Shown in pieces: positions 14,428-23,497 of a stretch of DNA of 55,297 bases. The DNA is from Bacteroidales bacterium UBA5197. GTDB lineage: Bacteria > Bacteroidota > Bacteroidia > Bacteroidales > Lentimicrobiaceae. Location of the stretch: NCBI GenBank assembly GCA_002412885.1, contig DHVX01000070.1, positions 1 to 55,297 on the forward strand, written 5' to 3'. Made by a program: the position numbers and the translations under genes. Position 1 is the first letter of the stretch. Each line of letters begins with the position of its first letter. The notes below the pieces were generated by a model. It ran no database searches. It had not been told where the DNA came from and worked only from the letters and a program-made list of their open reading frames with translations.

Positions 14428-14435
14428 ATCTTTGC
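14428..14435 (+). promoter_or_regulatory. -7 box TATCTTTG for pgi
   Basis: A perfect TAnnTTTG match 30 bp upstream of the ATG at 14466. It argues that pgi is transcribed independently of fbp. Confidence 0.55.
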
Positions 14436-14465
14436 ACCCATCCAAAACCACAATACCCTTAAAAC

Positions 14466-15818
14466 ATGACAAACTTAAAAATCAACATCGACAAGCTGGA
14501 AGGATTTGTTACCAGGGAATCAGTATATGCTTTTGAGCAACAGCTGGCACTGCATCAGGGTGCACTGCTGAACAAGACCGGCAAGGGCAATGATTTTCTG
14601 GGCTGGATAGGCCTTCCCGATGAAATAGATGATAAAATGCTTGCTTCAATTGAGCAGGATGCCCGCGAAATAAGAGAAAAAGCAGACATATATGTTGTAA
14701 TTGGAATTGGCGGTTCATACCTTGGCGCCCGCGCAGTGATAGAAGCCCTGCAGCACAATTTCTCCGCACTGCTGAGCAGCAAAGAGCGTAAATCGCCTCT
14801 GGTGGTATATGCCGGTAACAACATTTCAGAAGATTACCTTTCGGATCTTATCGACATACTTGACAAACACGACTATGCCCTTACGGTGATATCCAAATCC
14901 GGCACCACCACAGAACCGGCCATTGCTTTCCGTGTGCTTCGCCGTCATCTTGAAAAGAAATACGGTCAGGCAGAAGCCCGCAAACGCATAATTGCCATAA
15001 CCGACAAAGCAAAAGGTGCGCTTAAAGGGCTGGCTGATGCCGAAGGATACAAAACTTATGTAGTGCCCGACGATGTAGGAGGCCGCTATTCAGTGCTTAC
15101 ACCTGTGGGATTGCTCCCTGTGGCGGTGGCGGGCTTCGATATCCGTAGTTTTGTTGAAGGAGCCAGAGCTATGAAACAGCTTGTTACAACAGCAAAAACC
15201 ATAGAAGAAAACCCGGCATTCAAATATGCTGCAGCGCGAAATGCACTTTACGGATCGGGCAAACCGGTTGAAATCATGGTCAATTATCAGCCATCTCTCA
15301 TATACATCACCGAATGGTGGAAACAGCTCTACGGCGAAAGTGAAGGCAAGCAGAACCGTGGAATTTTCCCGGCCGGAGTCAGCTTTACCACTGACCTGCA
15401 CTCTATGGGACAATACATACAGGAAGGTTTGCGCATCATTTTCGAGACTGTACTCACCATTGAAAAACCAAAGCGCGAATTGACTGTACCTTCTGAAAAT
15501 GAGGATGCCGATGGGCTCAACTTTGTTGCCGGAAGAAGAATACACGAAGTAAACCGTCAGGCCGAGCTTGGCACACTGCTCGCTCATGTTGACGGACAGG
15601 TTCCCAACATAGTCATCAGTCTGCCCGAAGTAAATGAATACAATCTGGGGCAGTTGCTGTACTTCTATGAATTTGCCTGTGCCCTTTCGGGATATGTGCT
15701 CGATGTAAATCCATTTGATCAGCCGGGAGTAGAAGCTTACAAGAAAAACATGTTTGCACTTCTGGGCAAACCAGGTTTCGAAAAGCAAACCGAAGAGTTG
15801 CGAAAACGCCTGGAATAA
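14466..15818 (+). CDS. pgi: Glucose-6-phosphate isomerase
   Basis: 450 residues, as in the shorter bacterial PGI group. Interconverts glucose-6-phosphate and fructose-6-phosphate. PGI signature 1 is DVGGRYSVLTPVGLLPVA (residues ~204-221). Signature 2 is near the C-terminus, with NPFDQPGVEAYKKNMF. Sugar-phosphate binding segments GIGGSYLGARAV and ISKSGTTTEPAIAFR are intact. No truncation is seen. It has its own promoter box and no obvious T-tract terminator; the 3' region holds REP-like modules A and B. Directly after Fbp in pathway terms, it completes conversion to glucose-6-phosphate. Confidence 0.96.
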   Translation: MTNLKINIDKLEGFVTRESVYAFEQQLALHQGALLNKTGKGNDFLGWIGLPDEIDDKMLASIEQDAREIREKADIYVVIGIGGSYLGARAVIEALQHNFSALLSSKERKSPLVVYAGNNISEDYLSDLIDILDKHDYALTVISKSGTTTEPAIAFRVLRRHLEKKYGQAEARKRIIAITDKAKGALKGLADAEGYKTYVVPDDVGGRYSVLTPVGLLPVAVAGFDIRSFVEGARAMKQLVTTAKTIEENPAFKYAAARNALYGSGKPVEIMVNYQPSLIYITEWWKQLYGESEGKQNRGIFPAGVSFTTDLHSMGQYIQEGLRIIFETVLTIEKPKRELTVPSENEDADGLNFVAGRRIHEVNRQAELGTLLAHVDGQVPNIVISLPEVNEYNLGQLLYFYEFACALSGYVLDVNPFDQPGVEAYKKNMFALLGKPGFEKQTEELRKRLE

Positions 15819-15849
15819 GCTTACCACCATTGCTGAAGGCTCCGAAAAA

Positions 15850-16008
15850 CCTTCCTCCGCTCCCGCGCGTCCCCTGACGCCTGGTTGAACGCCACAACTA
15901 ATAACCTTCCGGGTTTTCTTTCAACCTGGAAGGTTTAAAACCAAGCCCGAAAGCCCGAATCATTTCCCATGCGCTCCCGCGCGTCCCCTGACGCGTGGTT
16001 GAACGCCA
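15850..16008. repeat. REP-like modules B-A-B downstream of pgi
   Basis: Module B copies at 15850-15895 and 15941-16008 (CTCCCGCGCGTCCCCTGACGC) flank one module A hairpin at 15903-15939 (AACCTTCCGGGTTTTCTTTC .. CTGGAAGGTT). They begin ~30 bp after the pgi stop and could protect its 3' end. 16009-16222 contains no recognisable feature except the promoter of the next gene. Confidence 0.8.
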
Positions 16009-16179
16009 CTTCCCACCCAACCCACTGTCAAAGACAAAACGTCAGCGAACAAACTCCCAAAAAATAAAAAACTTCACTTTTTAAAAACACCTCACATACG
16101 AAAAACGCCAAAACAGCTACGCTTACTAAATAAACCCATACGTTTAATAATTTACTCCATTCCTGCTTTCTCAGAAAAC

Positions 16180-16187
16180 TATATTTG
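16180..16187 (+). promoter_or_regulatory. -7 box TATATTTG for the 67-residue protein
   Basis: A perfect TAnnTTTG match 35 bp before the ATG at 16223. Together with the terminator at 16467 it defines a small monocistronic unit. Confidence 0.5.
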
Positions 16188-16222
16188 CAGGAAAGTTAAG
16201 AAACACCCATTTCCATTTAATT

Positions 16223-16426
16223 ATGCATGAGTATCTCGTAGAAGTATTGACAAAGGTCAGTTTTGACAGGGCACTTTTCCTGAATGAACTGAGAAAGTCC
16301 AGACGCTGGCTAACCACTGAAGAGTGGGAAAGCCTTTACCAATGGGCAGAAACCAATTATTCACATTTGCTGTTTAAAGAAACCACACACCTCTTTGAAA
16401 TGCAAAATGATGTATTGGTTTACTGA
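16223..16426 (+). CDS. Small acidic protein of unknown function
   Basis: 67 residues, MHEYLVEVLTKVSFDRALFL and onward, with Trp/aromatic-rich segments (SRRWLTTEEWESLYQWAE). It looks like a short soluble helical protein; no signal peptide or membrane segment. It is bounded by a good promoter box upstream and a strong intrinsic terminator downstream, which supports a real gene. I have the impression of similar short proteins in other Bacteroidota, but cannot name a family. Function unknown. Confidence 0.7.
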   Translation: MHEYLVEVLTKVSFDRALFLNELRKSRRWLTTEEWESLYQWAETNYSHLLFKETTHLFEMQNDVLVY

Positions 16427-16466
16427 TATCATTCATATATTTTAGATGTATTCGTTAAGAAAACGT

Positions 16467-16495
16467 AAAAATGGCCGCAGATTGCGGCCATTTTT
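16467..16495 (+). terminator. Intrinsic terminator AAAAATGGCCGC-AGATT-GCGGCCATTTTT
   Basis: A 12-bp perfect stem with a 5-nt loop and T-tract, 41 bp after the stop of the 67-residue gene. Confidence 0.85.
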
Positions 16496-16506
16496 GCTAT
16501 TTTTAT

Positions 16507-16514
16507 TATCTTTG
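16507..16514 (+). promoter_or_regulatory. -7 box TATCTTTG for the outer-membrane protein
   Basis: A perfect match just after the terminator and 76 bp before the chosen ATG at 16591. It supports starting the outer-membrane protein gene at 16591, not at an in-frame ATG inside the terminator (16471). Confidence 0.55.
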
Positions 16515-16590
16515 TCCGCAAACATGCCCGTTTGACTGCGGTTACTTAAACATCAGACTACATTACTCCAAACATTTAACCTTATCCCTT

Positions 16591-17277
16591 ATGAAAAAAC
16601 TCCTCCTGATTGTTACCTGTCTTATGATGCTGAACACCATTGTTTCTGCCCAGGGCAATTCCGGTGATCTATTTAAAGACAAAATCGCTATGGGCGTTGA
16701 TGTTTTCAATGACATGGTAATGGATGCTCCGGCAGATATTAAATTCCGAGGATTCAATCCCGGTGCAAATATATACGCCATGCGCAACTTCCCTTTAGGC
16801 AAGAGTAACTTCGCATTTGCAGCAGGACTCGGACTGGGCATGCACAATATGTTCAGCAACAGCACCTTACAGGACACTTCAGGTGTGTCATTCTTCAGCA
16901 AAATACCTGACAAAACCACCGGTGGAAGTGACCTGAGCTACAAAAAAAGCAAACTCAGCCTTACCTATCTGGATGTACCTGCCGAACTCAGGTTCAAAAC
17001 CGAATCCGGATTCAGGATTGCAATAGGAATTAAAGTAGGATATCTGATCAATGCACACACCAAATACAAAGGCGATGACTTTGAGGATGGCTCAAAAACC
17101 AAAATTAAGATCAGCAGCCTGCCAAACATGCAGTCATGGCGGTTTGGCCCGAATATGCAGATTGGCTACAAATGGGTAAACCTTACTGCATTTTATTCTC
17201 TGTCGAAAGTTTTTGAAGAAAATCTGGGGCCCCAGATTTATCCCATATCTCTGGGATTGTCGCTGCGTCCCTTCTGA
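16591..17277 (+). CDS. Outer-membrane beta-barrel family protein
   Basis: 228 residues with a clear signal peptide, MKKLLLIVTCLMMLNTIVSA, cleaved before QGNSG. The rest alternates short amphipathic strands with polar turns (FAFAAGLGLGMHNMFSN; SLTYLDVPAELRFKTESGFRIAIGIKVGYLI; MQIGYKWVNLTAFYSLSKVF) and ends in LGLSLRPF, with the C-terminal Phe typical of outer-membrane barrels. It is most like the OMP_b-brl_2 (PorT-like) class common in Bacteroidota. Ligand or role unknown. It ends 2 bp from the convergent gene at 17280. Confidence 0.8.
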   Translation: MKKLLLIVTCLMMLNTIVSAQGNSGDLFKDKIAMGVDVFNDMVMDAPADIKFRGFNPGANIYAMRNFPLGKSNFAFAAGLGLGMHNMFSNSTLQDTSGVSFFSKIPDKTTGGSDLSYKKSKLSLTYLDVPAELRFKTESGFRIAIGIKVGYLINAHTKYKGDDFEDGSKTKIKISSLPNMQSWRFGPNMQIGYKWVNLTAFYSLSKVFEENLGPQIYPISLGLSLRPF

Positions 17278-17279
17278 TT

Positions 17280-17891
17280 TCAAAGCAGGGTAATCATGCC
17301 CAGCATAATTACAACACCCGCAATGTAGCCTGTATAAACCTGGGCTTCGTTGTGGGTGTTCAGTTTTAGTCGGGCATATGCCACAAGCGCCGACAACAAA
17401 ACAAAAGCAACAATCAGCCCCGGCGCATAAATATGACGGGTAAGCATAAGTCCGATAAATCCGCCGGTAATGCCTCCAATGCCAAGCATATGAATGCTTA
17501 TCTTCCAGAAAAGGTTAACCAAAGATGCGAAAACAATCAGCAAAGCCCCTCCCAATACAAAAAGCAGGAAAATTGAAGGCAATCCGAGATTGTTAAGCAT
17601 AAAATAGGTAGCAAAGTAACACAGTGCGGCAATAATAAAAGGAAAAGTTCTTTCGTTGCGCTCGGGCAGATGCATACTGCTGATCAAACCTCTTTTGAGC
17701 ATCATCCATATAATTACGGTCGGCAAAATCACAGTATTTCCAAAAATAAGCGCCAACAGTGCCATTTTGAGCCTATCGGGCAATATCATTACAAAGTAAG
17801 TGCTTTGGCTGAACAACACCAGCATGGCAATGGTTGGCATTAGCAAAGGGTGAAGCAGATAGGAAATGAAACGGGCTGATTTTTCTTCCAT
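17280..17891 (-). CDS. Integral membrane protein, PAP2-like, unknown function
   Basis: 203 residues from MEEKSARFISYLLHPLLMPT, with about six hydrophobic segments. Two other in-frame ATGs exist: 17909 (6 codons farther) and 17945 (18 codons farther). The -7 box at 17926-17919 rules out 17945 and leaves 17891 with a short leader. The stretch WKISIHMLGIGGITGG resembles the KxSxHxxG segment of PAP2-type membrane phosphatases, but I see no full phosphatase signature. Bacteroidota homologues are usually called hypothetical membrane proteins. It is transcribed convergently with the OMP gene and separately from the GNAT gene upstream. Confidence 0.7.
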   Translation of the reverse strand: MEEKSARFISYLLHPLLMPTIAMLVLFSQSTYFVMILPDRLKMALLALIFGNTVILPTVIIWMMLKRGLISSMHLPERNERTFPFIIAALCYFATYFMLNNLGLPSIFLLFVLGGALLIVFASLVNLFWKISIHMLGIGGITGGFIGLMLTRHIYAPGLIVAFVLLSALVAYARLKLNTHNEAQVYTGYIAGVVIMLGMITLL

Positions 17892-17918
17892 AAAAGGGGA
17901 GTTATGCATTAGAATGTG

Positions 17919-17926
17919 CAAAGGTA
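17919..17926 (-). promoter_or_regulatory. -7 box TACCTTTG for the membrane protein
   Basis: A perfect TAnnTTTG match on the minus strand in the gap between the GNAT gene and the membrane protein. It decides the start codon choice for the latter. Confidence 0.5.
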
Positions 17927-17951
17927 AGTTATCCTGAGCAACCATTTCTGA

Positions 17952-18500
17952 CTACCAGGGCAGCAAAAGATAAGGATCATCTTCAGGATCGGGTTTCTGC
18001 TGAAACACAGTATCTTCATCATACACTTCGAATCCGGCTTTTTTATAAAGGTTGAGTGCCGCAGCATGATCCAGATCGCAGGTATGCAGCCACAGTCTTT
18101 TCGTTGGTCGCTGCCAGGCTTTTGCAATACACCAGTTAAGAAAAGGCATTCCCAGTTTCCGGCCGGTAAACTCACAGGTAAGTCCGAAATAAACAATCTC
18201 GGTTTCGCCGGGCTCACTCATATTATATTCAACAAATCCGGCTGGCACGCCTTTGCAATACAATACATAAATTGAAGTTTCGTCGCTTTCAAGCAAAGCC
18301 TGAAGCTCTGCAGCCGGCATCATCAAACGGTTGTACCATTGATAAGGGCGACCAACCGAAGTATATAAATAAAGATAGAAAGACCTGACCGGCTCAATCA
18401 CCTGCATCACCACACAATCATCCGGCAAGGATAAAAGTTCCGCTTTTTCAGGAGGTTTGTTCATTTGTAACCACCAGGTGGTTGTTGAAGTTCCGTTCAT
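17952..18500 (-). CDS. GNAT-family N-acetyltransferase
   Basis: 182 residues. Motif A of the GNAT fold is weakly visible as EIVYFGLTCEFTGRKLGMPFLNW (acetyl-CoA loop around FTGRKLGM), followed by motif B, WLHTCDLDHAAALNLYKKAGF, with the classic NLYxKxGF end. The substrate is unknown. Its ATG overlaps the stop of the AlkD-like gene by 4 bp (ATGA), so the two form a translationally coupled pair. No further functional link between them is obvious. Confidence 0.85.
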   Translation of the reverse strand: MNGTSTTTWWLQMNKPPEKAELLSLPDDCVVMQVIEPVRSFYLYLYTSVGRPYQWYNRLMMPAAELQALLESDETSIYVLYCKGVPAGFVEYNMSEPGETEIVYFGLTCEFTGRKLGMPFLNWCIAKAWQRPTKRLWLHTCDLDHAAALNLYKKAGFEVYDEDTVFQQKPDPEDDPYLLLPW

Positions 18501-19177
18501 GGTATTGCTCTTTTGAGTATGACTTTCAGGGCTTCGCGCCGGCTGAGTGGCGAAAGTGTATGTGTTTCAACAAATTGCATAACTTCGTCTGCTTCTGTCT
18601 TTGAATATTCGCGCAAAGCCCAGCCTATTGCTTTGCGGATAAAAAATTCCTTTTCAGAAGCCAACTGCTCAATAAATCCGAACAATAAGCCGGCATCAGT
18701 TTCATGACGATACTTCAATTGAAACAAAAGACAGGTGCGCTGAAGCCAGATATTTCCGGATGCCATCCATCGGCTGGTAACAGGCAAAATCTCCTGAGGA
18801 TGCAGCTTAAACCATACGCCTGCCATGTTGGAAGCAATAAAATCAACGGTATCCCACCATGACTCATGCGCAATCATCCATTCGATAAGGATTATGCGCT
18901 CCGAATCTTTCAAAAAGGTTTTGCGTGAAGCAATTTCCATGGCGGCATAATGCAACTCACGACCGGGAGTTTGCCACAACTGCTTTACAAATGCCTCAAG
19001 ATGTGCAGCATCCGGATAACCGTAATTCTGCAGGAACTGCCTCAGCAACTGTTTCCTTTCGGGAGATTTAATACCCAGAAAACTAAACTGCCCGAGCATA
19101 TATTTCTCCATTGCCGGAGATAGAGATGCATTGCAATTGGCATTAAAAAAATCAATCAGATCGTTGGCGCCAGACAT
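18497..19177 (-). CDS. DNA alkylation repair protein, AlkD-like HEAT-repeat glycosylase
   Basis: 226 residues of ALK-repeat helices. Recognisable family segments are SFLGIKSPERKQLLRQFL near the N-terminus, ELHYAAMEIA, WWDTVDFIASNMAG (with the W-D pair that lies at the active-site cleft of AlkD enzymes), WLQRTCLLFQLKY and KEFFIRKAIGWALREYSK. Such enzymes excise bulky N3/N7 alkylated bases, although several paralogues lack that activity. It is first gene of a two-gene unit with the GNAT protein. Confidence 0.88.
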   Translation of the reverse strand: MSGANDLIDFFNANCNASLSPAMEKYMLGQFSFLGIKSPERKQLLRQFLQNYGYPDAAHLEAFVKQLWQTPGRELHYAAMEIASRKTFLKDSERIILIEWMIAHESWWDTVDFIASNMAGVWFKLHPQEILPVTSRWMASGNIWLQRTCLLFQLKYRHETDAGLLFGFIEQLASEKEFFIRKAIGWALREYSKTEADEVMQFVETHTLSPLSRREALKVILKRAIP

Positions 19178-19249
19178 TGTATCAATCGATTTTAGAAAAG
19201 GTATTTTCGTTTGTGATGTCCTGAAATAATAAAAACTGAGCTACCATCA

Positions 19250-21592
19250 CTATTGTGTGATTATCATTTTAATGACTTCCCTCCTGCCTTTGCGGTCAAT
19301 AAATTGAAGAAAGTAATTACCGGGCATGTAATTCTGAAGGCTTAGCGGAATCATAGCCTGACCAGCAGGAATGTGCAACTGATGAACAACCTTTCCAGTG
19401 GTATCAATCAGGTAAAGATCGCCGCCGCCATGGGCATTAAAATAAACACTTGTATTTGCACGGGCCGGATTGGGCGATATTCTGATCATGCTGCCACCTG
19501 TAAACACCTTGTCGCCTGAACTGACGACCTCCTCATCCCACACGGCCAGGGTATATTCGCCGGGTTGCATCTGAGGCACAAATATGGTTCCTATGTGCCA
19601 CGGGCCGGAACGCGTAAATGGCACAGACTGCCAGTTGTGTGCGGCATCGGGCCGGTAAAGGATGACCAGCGAATCTGCAGCACTGCTGAGCAAAGTATGA
19701 TCCAACGAACCACCCCGGCTGTATGAAAATCTTCCGGTTGCACTAAAGCCTTCCGGGAAAATTCCGCTGACTGTCCAGTAACGGTAGTTGCTGAGTGTGA
19801 GGCCGTATTGCTGCGATGTTAGGCTATCGGGCGCAACCCAGTTGTGCGCCACCTGCACAAATGCAGAATCGGCAATGCCTGTGACTTCCATCTTGAAATA
19901 GGTATCCGGAAAATCGTAAACCCCGGTGGTATTTATGGTTTTAAAATTACTGTTGGCTGCTCCGTTGTGCTTTTCAAAGAGATCGACCATCACCAGTATG
20001 GGTTCAGAAGCAAGGGTGAATACTGCCGATCCGGTTTTTCCTGAAAAAGTAATAACGTGTGTTTCAATTTCGCGGGATGCATTCATAAAAGCGAGTTCGG
20101 TGCGGCAATCAGCGGCTAAATTATCGGCGCCCTTAAGTTTTTGTTCAACAAACACTTCCACTTCGAAACCTCCGGTAACGGAAGTTACGCTGAATGAATC
20201 AACAGAAACGTGATTGTAACCGGGTCCGAACACATGAAAATCGAAAAATCCCGAAAGGTCCACACCGGTATGCTGCGAAAGAAAATCGCGCATCTGATAG
20301 GAAGAAGCCGGCTGCCAGGCAAAAGCCTGTAAATAAGCTTTCACGCCATCAAAAAAGAGGCTGTCACCCAGATATCCACGCAGCCCGTGTGTTACCATAC
20401 CGCCTTTGTCGTAAACATGAGTGCCATAGGTAAGATTTTGAGGCATTGGCGACAAAGGCAGATAATCGCCTTCGGTGATGTGCGCCATTCGCATGACTTC
20501 GCGGGACAAGCTCCGCATATTGCTGCGAGCTGCATCAATGCCGTAGAGATGCTCCCGGTAAAGTGTTTCGCACCAGCGGGCCCAGCCTTCGTTCAGCCAC
20601 ATATCGCCATCGGAGGCGCAGGTTACCATATTGCCGAACCACATGTGCGAAAGTTCGTGGGCATAAAGCCATTCATCTGACAATGAGCCGTTGATGCTGC
20701 CATTGGGATATGAGATATTCTCGGCATGTTCCATTGCTCCGAGCGCGGTGCCTGTGAATCCTATCCGTTGAAAGGGGTAAGGCCCGAATGCAGTTTCAAA
20801 TATTTCAGTGATGCTGTTCAGATTCAGGAAGCTTCCTGAAACCCGCGAAGTATCCTGCGGGCGGACAAACCATGTGATTGGAATCTGTTGCTCCATCCCT
20901 GAAAAGGTGTCGGTCAGCATAGCATAAGGTCCTGATGCCACCGATGCAAGATAAGTAGGAATGCTGCGATCGGATTTCCAGTGGAATTCACGGGTTCCGT
21001 CGTTAAGATCAGTAACAGATTGAAGCAATCCACCACATGCAGCCATATGAGCATTGTTAACCCTGATGTGATAGTCATAAAATGCACGGTCGATAAAATC
21101 ATCTACACAGGGAAACCAGGCTTTGCCAAGGTTATGAGGAATGGATTGAAACCCAACGCCCAGATTGAAGGCATAAGGATTGTAAAAATGGAATCCACCC
21201 CAGGATTCATGAAAAGGATTTCCCTGATAAAAAACAGTCAGTTGAAGGGTATCTCCAACCGAAAAAGGGGCAACAGCTTCAATCCGGAGCAGATTGCCTG
21301 TATGGGCAAAGTTAAGATGAGTGCCTGTTTCCGAGAGCACAGAATCTACCTGCAACTGAATAAGGTTCAGCGGAATATGCGTAACATTGCTCAACGGAGT
21401 TGTAAGCCGGATATCAGCCGAGCCGGAAATAAACTGTGCAGCCACGGAGGTAAGATCAAGATGCAGTTTGTAATGCACCACATCAACGGTATCGCTGAGC
21501 AAAGATTTATTGTGTTTTTGAGCATACGTCTGTAACCCTGAACCTAAGATAAGCGTCAAAACAACGAAAAAGCTGAAAATTTTTACTTTCAT
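19250..21592 (-). CDS. Secreted M1-family metallopeptidase with T9SS sorting domain
   Basis: 780 residues from MKVKIFSFFVVLTLIL, a signal peptide ending near QTYAQ; an ATG 15 codons upstream is rejected because it would bury the signal. The M1 N-terminal beta domain is followed by GAMEHAENISYPNG (GxMEN-like) and the zinc site HELSH (residues 312-316), with the third ligand E335 in WLNEGWARWCE, the HExxH-x18-E spacing. The last ~85 residues are a type A T9SS C-terminal domain (IRISPNPA .. LYLIDTTGKVVHQL .. GNYFLQFIDRKG). An exported aminopeptidase is the likely role. It is divergent from the tolC-like gene. Confidence 0.93.
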   Translation of the reverse strand: MKVKIFSFFVVLTLILGSGLQTYAQKHNKSLLSDTVDVVHYKLHLDLTSVAAQFISGSADIRLTTPLSNVTHIPLNLIQLQVDSVLSETGTHLNFAHTGNLLRIEAVAPFSVGDTLQLTVFYQGNPFHESWGGFHFYNPYAFNLGVGFQSIPHNLGKAWFPCVDDFIDRAFYDYHIRVNNAHMAACGGLLQSVTDLNDGTREFHWKSDRSIPTYLASVASGPYAMLTDTFSGMEQQIPITWFVRPQDTSRVSGSFLNLNSITEIFETAFGPYPFQRIGFTGTALGAMEHAENISYPNGSINGSLSDEWLYAHELSHMWFGNMVTCASDGDMWLNEGWARWCETLYREHLYGIDAARSNMRSLSREVMRMAHITEGDYLPLSPMPQNLTYGTHVYDKGGMVTHGLRGYLGDSLFFDGVKAYLQAFAWQPASSYQMRDFLSQHTGVDLSGFFDFHVFGPGYNHVSVDSFSVTSVTGGFEVEVFVEQKLKGADNLAADCRTELAFMNASREIETHVITFSGKTGSAVFTLASEPILVMVDLFEKHNGAANSNFKTINTTGVYDFPDTYFKMEVTGIADSAFVQVAHNWVAPDSLTSQQYGLTLSNYRYWTVSGIFPEGFSATGRFSYSRGGSLDHTLLSSAADSLVILYRPDAAHNWQSVPFTRSGPWHIGTIFVPQMQPGEYTLAVWDEEVVSSGDKVFTGGSMIRISPNPARANTSVYFNAHGGGDLYLIDTTGKVVHQLHIPAGQAMIPLSLQNYMPGNYFLQFIDRKGRREVIKMIITQ

Positions 21593-21909
21593 AAATTGTA
21601 CGATTGCAATGGATGAATAACCAGAAATGCCGGCCAATCACAATTTTTCGTAAAATTAAACCAATTACTTCAATCAAATCCATAAATTTGAACAAACTTT
21701 GTGGTGAAAACGCTTAATGCCGTTCATATCCGGCAGGTGTTCAATAACGTACCTTGTGTTGAGCGAAACCGGACATCTGACAGCAGTTCATAGTTCTTAA
21801 CATCTATTTATCAGCGGTTTACAATCATGGCATGATCTTTTCTTTGCAGCCTCGATTCAACTGCCCCAATAAACCAAATGCATTTAGTTTCTGGAAAACA
21901 AACCATACA
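21593..21909. other. Divergent intergenic region, M1 peptidase / TolC-like gene
   Basis: 317 bp between two divergently transcribed genes; it must hold both promoters. I find only weak matches (TAATTTTA on the minus strand near 21657; no perfect TAnnTTTG). No repeat modules or hairpins of note. Confidence 0.5.
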
Positions 21910-23268
21910 ATGAAGAGAAAATCATTATTACTTTTACTTATGGCCGGATTGCTGGCGTCATTCAGCTATGCACAAAAAGCATGGACACTGGAACAGTGCA
22001 TCAATCACGCCTTTACCAACAACATTCAGATAAAACAACAGATGCTTTTGGTTGAAAGTGCCAAAGCCGATTTGTTGCAATCGAAGATGGATCTGCTTCC
22101 TGGTATTACCGGCAATGCGTCACATTCCTATAATTACGGCCAAACCATCGACCGTTACACCAATCAGTTTGCCACCAGCAGGGTTCAGAGCAACAACTTT
22201 TATCTGCAAAGCGGGGTAACGCTCTTTAATGGGTTTCAGAAAATGAACCTCATCAAGCAAAACCAGATAAACCTGATGGCCAGTGAGCAGGATGCCGATA
22301 AATTCCTGAACGATATTTCCATCAACATTGCAACCTTCTACATGCAGGTTCTTTTTTACAAGGAATTGGTTCAGATAAGGGAAAATCAGACAGATATTAC
22401 CCGCCAGCAAAGACAACGCATGCAGAAAATGGTTGATGCCGGAAGTCTGGCTGAAGGAGATTTATTCACCATAGATGCGCAGCTTGCAGGAGAGGAATCG
22501 GCCTTGATAAGTGCGGAAAATGATCTTGAAATCTCTCTGCTTACCCTTAGTCAGTTGCTCGATCTGCCTTCCACCGATGGATTCGACATTGTAGTACCTG
22601 ATTTAACCATCAGCGATGAGCCTGCAATCACGGGCACACCCGATCAGGTTTACACCTATGCCCGAGAACATATGCCGGAAATCAAAGCCGCTGAATTTCG
22701 CTTACAAAGCAGTGAGCGTCAACTGGCAAGAGCAAAAGGTTATTATTATCCATCACTCAGCCTCAGCGGAAGCTGGGGAACAGGTTATTCAGGAGCCAGC
22801 AAGATGTTCGACAGCACCAATTTCGCATTGAAAACCATACCCTGGAGCGATCAGATAAAAGACAACAATAACCAAACCATCGGACTATACCTTACCATTC
22901 CCATCCTCAATGGCTGGCAAACCCGCACTATGGTTGCGAAATCAAAAATATCGGTCGAAAATTCACGCCTTGAACTTGATAATCAGCAGTTGGTGTTGCG
23001 TAAAACCATACATCAAGCCTGGGCCGATGCAAGGGCGTCGTTTAAAAACTATAAGGCTTCAGAAAAGAAACGGGATGCCACACGCGAAGCGTTCCGTTAT
23101 GCTGAACAGAAATTTGATGTAGGCGTAATGAATTCTGTAGATTACAACAATGCCAAAAAGGATATGACCAATGCCGAATCAGAAGTATTACAAAGTAAGT
23201 TTGACTACATCTTCAAAACCACTGTTCTTGACTTCTATATGGGCAAACCCCTTTCGCTCAGGAACTAA
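21910..23268 (+). CDS. TolC-family outer-membrane efflux protein
   Basis: 452 residues from MKRKSLLLLLMAGLLASFSYAQ, a signal peptide. An in-frame ATG at 21832 is rejected because it would precede the signal. Two OEP repeats are visible (WTLEQCINHAFTNNIQIKQQ opening the first; REHMPEIKAAEFRLQSSERQLARAKGYYYPSLSLSGSWG opening the second). Long amphipathic helices rich in Ala/Gln/Glu form the periplasmic tunnel. It would be the exit duct of a tripartite exporter. A terminator follows, then a membrane-fusion protein. No inner-membrane pump is adjacent; the ABC permeases are at 40-44 kb. Confidence 0.92.
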   Translation: MKRKSLLLLLMAGLLASFSYAQKAWTLEQCINHAFTNNIQIKQQMLLVESAKADLLQSKMDLLPGITGNASHSYNYGQTIDRYTNQFATSRVQSNNFYLQSGVTLFNGFQKMNLIKQNQINLMASEQDADKFLNDISINIATFYMQVLFYKELVQIRENQTDITRQQRQRMQKMVDAGSLAEGDLFTIDAQLAGEESALISAENDLEISLLTLSQLLDLPSTDGFDIVVPDLTISDEPAITGTPDQVYTYAREHMPEIKAAEFRLQSSERQLARAKGYYYPSLSLSGSWGTGYSGASKMFDSTNFALKTIPWSDQIKDNNNQTIGLYLTIPILNGWQTRTMVAKSKISVENSRLELDNQQLVLRKTIHQAWADARASFKNYKASEKKRDATREAFRYAEQKFDVGVMNSVDYNNAKKDMTNAESEVLQSKFDYIFKTTVLDFYMGKPLSLRN

Positions 23269-23292
23269 AAGAATTCAAATCGATTAAACTGC

Positions 23293-23320
23293 CCGTCCGG
23301 ATTGCAACCGGACGGTTTTT
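23293..23320 (+). terminator. Intrinsic terminator CCGTCCGG-ATTGCAA-CCGGACGG-TTTTTT
   Basis: An 8-bp perfect GC-rich stem with a T6 tail, 25 bp after the stop of the TolC-like gene. It implies that the fusion-protein gene downstream has its own promoter or depends on partial readthrough. Confidence 0.9.
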
Positions 23321-23497
23321 TAGTTTTTGATGTTACCTGATGGCGTTTGACGGAACTATTGGCTTCAGAATTGTTTATTCGGCGGAAAAAGGACTTTCAA
23401 ATTGCCTTTGAACAGTTTATAATTAAGATTAAAACCTTAAACCGGAGATCAGATCAAGATTTTCTTCATAAATTTAACCGTTTTTAGAACTTCAGAA

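Noticed and set aside
15090..15830. Long minus-strand frame (246 codons) opposite pgi
   Set aside because: Shadow of a well-conserved gene on the plus strand; no own domain.
16471..16590. Upstream ATG for the outer-membrane protein at 16471
   Set aside because: It falls inside a terminator stem and precedes both a promoter box and the signal peptide at 16591.
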